This document shows, in pieces, positions 59,004 to 64,000 of a stretch of 64,000 nt of DNA. Position 1 is the stretch's first letter. Each line of letters begins with the position of its first letter. Origin of the DNA: Candidatus Nitrosopumilus sp. (GTDB taxonomy: Archaea; Thermoproteota; Nitrososphaeria; Nitrososphaerales; Nitrosopumilaceae). The DNA is taken from positions 579,208 to 643,207 of the forward strand of contig JABSRD010000001.1 of assembly GCA_013215285.1 (NCBI GenBank), read 5' to 3'. Below the pieces are notes generated by a model. The model worked only from the letters and a program-made list of their open reading frames with translations. It searched no databases and was not told the DNA's origin. A program made the position numbers and the translations under genes.

Positions 59004-59504
59004 TGACTTGTTCCATTCAACTACTTTGATTAGTGGTGTGCCTGGTAATTTTACACATGCTCCATGAAGTGCTTTCTTTGCTGCTTGTAAATGAGCATCA
59101 CCATTAACGTATAATTCCATGATGCATTGACCTTGTTTCACTCTTGCACCTAAACTAACTGCTTTCCCCCATGATCTTCTCATTCCTTCTGAAACTCTGT
59201 CTGCACCTGCAGTTGCAATTTGTTTATTTTCTCTAAGAAGATTATGTGGATAAATTCTGAGTCTAGTGTAATATCCTTGTTCACCAGTTGTTTTTTCTAA
59301 TGTTTTATTTGCTGCCAATCTTGTTGATTCAATTGCCATATGTCTAATCTGAATTTTTTCATTGAGACATAATTGTACACAATACTGGTATGTTCCTCTT
59401 TTTCCACCTTGAAATTTTGCAATTTTAATTTGTGGTTTACCTTTGATGTACTCTTTTCTGGTGAAAACTTGACCATTTCCAGCACTATAATTGGCTCCAT
59501 GCAT
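58995..59504 (-). CDS. rpl10e: Large ribosomal subunit protein L10e/uL16
   Basis: YIKGKPQIKIAKFQGGKRGTYQYCVQLCLNEKIQIRHMAIESTRLAANKTLEK...YPHNLLRENKQIATAGADRVSEGMRRSWGKAVSLGARVKQGQCIM. Confidence 0.95.
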   Translation of the reverse strand: MHGANYSAGNGQVFTRKEYIKGKPQIKIAKFQGGKRGTYQYCVQLCLNEKIQIRHMAIESTRLAANKTLEKTTGEQGYYTRLRIYPHNLLRENKQIATAGADRVSEGMRRSWGKAVSLGARVKQGQCIMELYVNGDAHLQAAKKALHGACVKLPGTPLIKVVEWNKSSP

Positions 59505-59603
59505 GATGTTCTCAAACCCGAATACCCATATTTTAACGATTAGCCAGTTATCATTCGTGTTCTTCCAATGCTTATATGGAAATTCTATGATTTTCTTTTC
59601 ATC

Positions 59604-60167
59604 ATGGAAGAAACCCCTTTAGTAAATGGCGTTCTGGTTTCAGATCAAACTTGTATCACTGATAAAAAAATGATTCATGAACTTGATCAAAAAGGATACG
59701 GTGAAATTGAAAAAGAAAAATTATTTCTAAAACAATTTGAAACACTTTACTTACTATATTCTAAAAAACTAATTCTAAAAAAAGGCAAAAATCTGATTGA
59801 TTTTAGTTCTTTTATGAGTATTTGTCAAAAAACAAATACTGAAATTTTAACTAAATTTTTGATATATCGTGATCTTCGAAATCGTGGTTATGTTGTAAAG
59901 GATGGATTTGGATTTGGTTCTGATTTTAGAGTTTATGAGAGGGGCCATTATGGAGAAAAAGGTGCTAAATTTCTAATCTTTGGGCTCAATGAAGGACAAC
60001 AAGAAAAAATGGGTAATTTGCAAAAAAAGATTGAAGATATTACTCAGATGGGAAAAGAACCCATAATTGCAGTAATTGAGCGTCGTGGTGAAATCATTTA
60101 TTATAAAATCAACAAAATGAATTTTTATGAAAATAAATCTAGATTGGAAGAATCATTTCAAATTTAA
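59604..60167 (+). CDS. endA: tRNA-splicing endonuclease
   Basis: FLIYRDLRNRGYVVKDGFGFGSDFRVYERGHYGEKGAKFLIF catalytic Tyr/His region. Confidence 0.93.
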   Translation: MEETPLVNGVLVSDQTCITDKKMIHELDQKGYGEIEKEKLFLKQFETLYLLYSKKLILKKGKNLIDFSSFMSICQKTNTEILTKFLIYRDLRNRGYVVKDGFGFGSDFRVYERGHYGEKGAKFLIFGLNEGQQEKMGNLQKKIEDITQMGKEPIIAVIERRGEIIYYKINKMNFYENKSRLEESFQI

Positions 60168-60835
60168 TATTGCATTACCCATTCTGATGAATATTTCAAA
60201 AGATTATTCTTTTCTGCATACATAAAATCATAGACTTCAACATATTTTGTTTTATTTGCCCATAATTCTTCAAAATCCTTTGTTTTTCTTTCAACTCTTG
60301 ATTTATCATTCCACGATGTAAAGACGTCTACTGATTCGAAATCTCTTGTTTGAGTTGAAAATGATTCTTTAGATGTCCCAGTAAATGCAACTGTTTGATC
60401 ATCCTCATCTCTAAATATTCCAATTCTTTCTGAGAATGAATCTGCAACTTGTTCTGAATTTGGGATTGCAACCTTTAATTCAATTTGGCCATTATTTACA
60501 ATATCTTGAAGTTTTTGAATTTTGGTGTCTTTGATTAGTTTTCCTTTAAATGATTTTGTAAATTTTTCAGAAAAGAGTTTTGTAAGTAAATTCAAATCTG
60601 AAGTTTTGAATCTATGACCTGTAATCATTCTTAATTTTGCTTTGCCTTTTGTAAAATTCTCAAATGACATTGAAATTGTGGATAGTGTCTGAATTGATAA
60701 AAAATCAACACATCTATCATATTCTATGCAATTACTTAGGCATGGATAGAAAAATTCTGCTACAATATCATTTCTGTCTGAACGATATTCTTCTTTAAGC
60801 TCAATTTCTCTTAGTCCCAATAAATCATCATTCAT
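60164..60835 (-). CDS. Stand-alone PLD-like domain resembling N-terminus of defence/restriction helicases
   Basis: EYRSDRNDIVAEFFYPCLSNCIEYDRCVDFLSIQTL...KAKLRMITGHRFKTSD...VAFTGTSKESFSTQTRDFESVDVFTSWND. Confidence 0.7.
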   Translation of the reverse strand: MNDDLLGLREIELKEEYRSDRNDIVAEFFYPCLSNCIEYDRCVDFLSIQTLSTISMSFENFTKGKAKLRMITGHRFKTSDLNLLTKLFSEKFTKSFKGKLIKDTKIQKLQDIVNNGQIELKVAIPNSEQVADSFSERIGIFRDEDDQTVAFTGTSKESFSTQTRDFESVDVFTSWNDKSRVERKTKDFEELWANKTKYVEVYDFMYAEKNNLLKYSSEWVMQY

Positions 60836-60934
60836 AATTTTGTTATTTAAAGAATCAATCTTATTTTTAATCTAAAATCCATGCATCCAAGTTTAATTCA
60901 AAATAGAAACGTGCTGGGGTATAGACAAGCCCTT

Positions 60935-60981
60935 CCCATTTGACCTTTCTGAAAATTATGGCGAAAATTATGATGGAATCT
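60935..60981 (+). repeat. Direct repeat R1 flanking RHH-like gene
   Basis: CCCATTTGACCTTTCTGAAAATTATGGCGAAAATTATGATGGAATCT. Confidence 0.8.
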
Positions 60982-61003
60982 ATGAAATTTGATATATCTT
61001 ATA

Positions 61004-61171
61004 ATGCCCAAATTATCTTTTTCAAATATCGTGGTAAAAAGAGTCACAATTGTACTTGCTGATGATCTTTCAAAGAAACTAAGAATATTGCAGGCAAAAC
61101 AAATTAAAGATTCTGAAAAATCTGTTAGTTTTTCCAAAGTGATTAATGAAATACTGAGAAAAGCACTCTAA
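61004..61171 (+). CDS. Small ribbon-helix-helix (CopG-like) protein
   Basis: MPKLSFSNIVVKRVTIVLADDLSKKLRILQAKQIKDSEKSVSFSKVINEILRKAL. Confidence 0.65.
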   Translation: MPKLSFSNIVVKRVTIVLADDLSKKLRILQAKQIKDSEKSVSFSKVINEILRKAL

Positions 61172-61208
61172 AATTAATTCTAGTTTTACTCTCAAATAAT
61201 AAAAGATT

Positions 61209-61257
61209 CCCAATTTGACCTTTTTTGAAAACTATAGCTAAAATTGTGATGAAATCT
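61209..61257 (+). repeat. Direct repeat R2 flanking RHH-like gene
   Basis: CCCAATTTGACCTTTTTTGAAAACTATAGCTAAAATTGTGATGAAATCT, about 84% of R1. Confidence 0.8.
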
Positions 61258-61277
61258 GATTATTCATTAGTTCAAAA

Positions 61278-61733
61278 TTAAATTGAATCTAGTATTTTTG
61301 GTAAATCTATAATTTGATGAGGCTTTACTAAAAATTGAACAGCTTTTCCCAGTGTTTTTTGTTCATATTTTTCATCTGTAGATATCATGATTATTTTTGC
61401 ATCAGGATCTACTTTCAATATCTCATCTAATCCATAAAACCCATCATAATCAGGCATCTCAATATCCATTATTACAAAATCTGGTCGTATTATTTTGTAT
61501 AGTTGCACTGCATCTGAGCCATTACCGCCAATCCCAAATACTTTGAATGAATGACTAGTTAATAATTCAGAAATGACTTCAATTATTTTTTCATTGTCAT
61601 CTATAATTATTACAGTTTTTTCCACGGTGCTGAATTTCTTTTCCACATATGCATACTTTATCTTGTGTTTGAAACAATTCTTACAGTCACCTAAGTGATT
61701 CAGCAAATATTGGAATGATGATAATTGGTACAA
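61278..61733 (-). CDS. CheY-like response regulator
   Basis: TVIIIDDNEKIIEVISELLTSHSFKVFGIGGNGSDAVQLYKIIRPDFVIMDIEMPDYDGFYGLDEIL...KIIMISTDE...FLVKP; start uncertain. Confidence 0.9.
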   Translation of the reverse strand: MYQLSSFQYLLNHLGDCKNCFKHKIKYAYVEKKFSTVEKTVIIIDDNEKIIEVISELLTSHSFKVFGIGGNGSDAVQLYKIIRPDFVIMDIEMPDYDGFYGLDEILKVDPDAKIIMISTDEKYEQKTLGKAVQFLVKPHQIIDLPKILDSI

Positions 61734-61960
61734 ATAATATGTTAGTTAGAAATACCTACAAAAAATTATTTTTATTCTTTATTGATATGTTTTCAGTAAA
61801 TTCCGATTTCTTTTTTTAATACTAATCTAATTTTGTGAGACAAATTGTAAAACATGATTTTACCTCTTACTCTTTATCTCAAGAATAAAAGATTCAAAGT
61901 ACTTTTGAACATTATATCTACAGATTGAATAATTTAAAATTATAATCCAAAATTATTTTA

Positions 61961-62329
61961 ATGGGAATTTTAGATGTGGATATTATGAAAAAAATTGAAG
62001 CGATGGTACCTAGCTTAAGGCGAAAAGAGGTAGTTGATAGTATTCTTAATGCAGGCGCACAAGGAATTACATTAGTTGAAAGTAGAGGCAAAGGTAGCGG
62101 TGAACGATCAATGGTGAGTGGTGCTCGTGGTACTGCAAAATACATTGCTGATTATAATCGAATTGATACCATAACTACTGTTGTTGATGATTCACAAGTT
62201 GATTCTATAGTCTCTACAATTATGGACGTAGCTTACAGAGGTGATAATGGAGATGGGATGATCTTTGTATCTACAATTGATGAAGCATATAAAATAAGTG
62301 CCAAGTCAAAAATATCTTCATTGGATTAG
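61961..62329 (+). CDS. PII-family nitrogen regulatory protein with divergent T-loop
   Basis: MKKIEAMVPSLRRKEVVDSILNAGAQGITLVESRGKGSGER...DGMIFVSTIDEAYKI. Confidence 0.88.
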   Translation: MGILDVDIMKKIEAMVPSLRRKEVVDSILNAGAQGITLVESRGKGSGERSMVSGARGTAKYIADYNRIDTITTVVDDSQVDSIVSTIMDVAYRGDNGDGMIFVSTIDEAYKISAKSKISSLD

Positions 62330-62465
62330 TATTCTAATTTCTATTTGATGCAGACCCGTAATTGCGTAATCCTTAGGTAGATTATAAAATAGTGCGATCG
62401 TGAACCTATTCATAAAATTATCCAATATGAATAATTAATATACTATAATTTTTGTAAACCATTTT

Positions 62466-63035
62466 GTGATAAATAATACAATCGTCATAAGTGCAGCAAT
62501 AATCATTGCTGCAATACTAGTTTCAGGAACTGTGGTTTATTCCACAAGTTCTGATACAGAAATGGAGAAATTGTACAATGAAACACTAAATCCAAGTCAG
62601 ATAGAATATGAAAACCATGTTGGATTTAATGACTTACACATAGAGGCCACAAACCACATCATTCCTAATGGTGATGATTCAAACCTTAATGTGATTGTAC
62701 ACCATCAATGCAAAGTTTACGATGATATGAGTGCAGCTTGTTTGTTATTTCCAACAGGAATGGATGATCAAGCAAGGCCTTATGGAATGGAATATGTTAT
62801 TGGAGTAGATGCCTATGAAGGATTTTCAGAAGAAGAGAAAATATTTTGGCACTATCACAAGACAGAACTTCCAAAAGTAAATGCAGCATTGCCTGATCTG
62901 ACTCCCGAAGAGGCAGAGCCATTGATGCCAGTACTTAATGAAACATATGGTAAAGTGGTATACTTTTGGCAATTAGGTGATGAGTATCCAATTGGTTCTC
63001 CATTTGTGGTAACCATTGAGGATCTTTACAAATAA
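62466..63035 (+). CDS. DUF1264/OBAP-like protein with N-terminal TM
   Basis: VHHQCKVYDDMSAACLLFPTGMDDQARPYGMEYVIG...FWHYHKTELPKVNAALPDLTPEEAEPLMPVL..; N-terminal hydrophobic helix. Confidence 0.75.
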   Translation: MINNTIVISAAIIIAAILVSGTVVYSTSSDTEMEKLYNETLNPSQIEYENHVGFNDLHIEATNHIIPNGDDSNLNVIVHHQCKVYDDMSAACLLFPTGMDDQARPYGMEYVIGVDAYEGFSEEEKIFWHYHKTELPKVNAALPDLTPEEAEPLMPVLNETYGKVVYFWQLGDEYPIGSPFVVTIEDLYK

Positions 63036-63101
63036 CCTTTTTTTCTTTTTTTATCTAGTTTTACCCGTGAAGAATAACAGGTCAAGAATAGATACCTTGT
63101 A

Positions 63102-63149
63102 CAGGAATATTTTGACAAATCAATGAATTTTCTAATATTTCCTGGGTAA
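63102..63149. repeat. 48-nt element 1 (CAGGAATATT...TTTCCTGGGTAA)
   Basis: Same arms and same 48-nt length as element at 63181..63228. Confidence 0.8.
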
Positions 63150-63180
63150 TTAGCCTCATCTTTTAGTCTATACACTTCCC

Positions 63181-63228
63181 CAGGAATATTTCATAATATT
63201 AGTAATTTTTATATAATTTCCTGGGTAA
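63181..63228. repeat. 48-nt element 2 (CAGGAATATT...TTTCCTGGGTAA); CCCAGGAA/TTCCTGGG inverted arms
   Basis: Immediately upstream of Fic start codon (63237). Confidence 0.8.
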
Positions 63229-63236
63229 GATAATTT

Positions 63237-64000
63237 ATGGTGAGTGTGGTAAATAGACCAAAAGGAAATCAGGATTACTATTATCTATATCATGATTCAA
63301 AGAAAGGAACGAGAAAACAACGAGAAGAATATTTGGGAAAGGCAGTCCCTGAAGATATTGAGGACAGAAAAAAGAATTTTGCCTTAGGTATAGAACGAGA
63401 AGAATGGATTCCAGATCTAGAAAAAATTCATAAAAATTACAAAAAGGAACAAAAAAATACTCCTCTTTCAATACAAGAAAAAAATCTAAAGAATTTTTCT
63501 GTTAAATTTACATACAATACACAAAGGATAGAAGGCTCTACTCTGACATTAAAAGATACTACACTTCTTTTAGAAGATGGCTTAACTCCAGCAAATAGAC
63601 CTAGTAGAGATATTAAAGAAACTGAAATACACCAAAAAATATTTTTGGAAATAATGACACAAAAAGTTGATCTATCTTTAGATGTAGTTAAAAAATGGCA
63701 CAAAAAACTATTTGAACAAACAAAGCCTGACATTGCAGGATTACTGAGAGACTATGATGTGGGAATAGGTCAAAGTAAGTTTAAGCCACCACCACATAAT
63801 GCTGTAAATCTTTTGGTAAATGGATTTTTCAAATGGTATGCTACAAGTAAAAAGAAATTAAATCCAGTTGAACTTGCAGCATTAGTACATCTAAAATTTG
63901 TAACTATACATCCATTTGGTGATGGAAATGGGAGAACCACTAGATTGATGATGAACTATGTTCTAAACAAATTTGATTATCCATTACTTGATATTGATTA
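63237..64000 (+). CDS. Fic-domain protein (AMPylase-like), runs off right edge
   Basis: HPFGDGNGRTTRLMM (HPFx[D/E]GNGR); upstream TQRIEG resembles class II inhibitory motif; not in ORF track because open at window end. Confidence 0.92.
   Translation, partial: MVSVVNRPKGNQDYYYLYHDSKKGTRKQREEYLGKAVPEDIEDRKKNFALGIEREEWIPDLEKIHKNYKKEQKNTPLSIQEKNLKNFSVKFTYNTQRIEGSTLTLKDTTLLLEDGLTPANRPSRDIKETEIHQKIFLEIMTQKVDLSLDVVKKWHKKLFEQTKPDIAGLLRDYDVGIGQSKFKPPPHNAVNLLVNGFFKWYATSKKKLNPVELAALVHLKFVTIHPFGDGNGRTTRLMMNYVLNKFDYPLLDID

Noticed and set aside
1-64000. CRISPR arrays, rRNA genes, transposases, integrases or prophage
   Set aside because: None seen; no repeat-spacer periodicity, no rRNA signature, no recognisable transposase/integrase ORF in the track.

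Overview
This AT-rich, gene-dense window is archaeal. Its gene content fits a marine Nitrosopumilus-like Thaumarchaeota (Nitrososphaerota); that assignment is inferred from gene content and order, not searched. The backbone is housekeeping: L1/L10, L11-Spt5-SecE, L32e-L19e, L18-S5-L30-L15-SecY-Adk-EMC3-Cmk-Cbf5, RpoD-L18e-L13-S9, and the exosome superoperon SBDS-Rrp4-Rrp41-Rrp42-L37Ae-Pcc1-PfdB. Also present are EndA, Nob1, NAD kinase, 2-oxoacid:ferredoxin oxidoreductase, two adjacent leuCD pairs, pckA, SOD, FtsY, PII, a CPA2-type antiporter and two tRNAs. The most interesting items are: (1) a 2.3-5.9 kb cluster around a Cys-containing HxlR-type regulator, with repeated ACTTAC-N5-GTAAGT palindromes and a duplicated 58-nt promoter cassette, which looks like a small thiol/redox regulon; (2) an unannotated box C/D sRNA with all four boxes and a terminal stem at 56646-56708(-); (3) a perfect 25-bp palindrome abutting the start codon of a 35-aa zinc-finger microprotein; (4) a nearly identical 434-bp direct repeat shared by the C-terminus of a GT2 glycosyltransferase and the next membrane protein; (5) two 48-nt inverted-arm elements upstream of a Fic gene; (6) several interrupted genes (alpha/beta hydrolase, LhgO-like oxidase, D-2-hydroxyacid dehydrogenase, a zinc microprotein); (7) a probable CTG start for pckA. 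No CRISPR array, rRNA or transposase was seen. All product names are by recognition of sequence motifs, without database searches.
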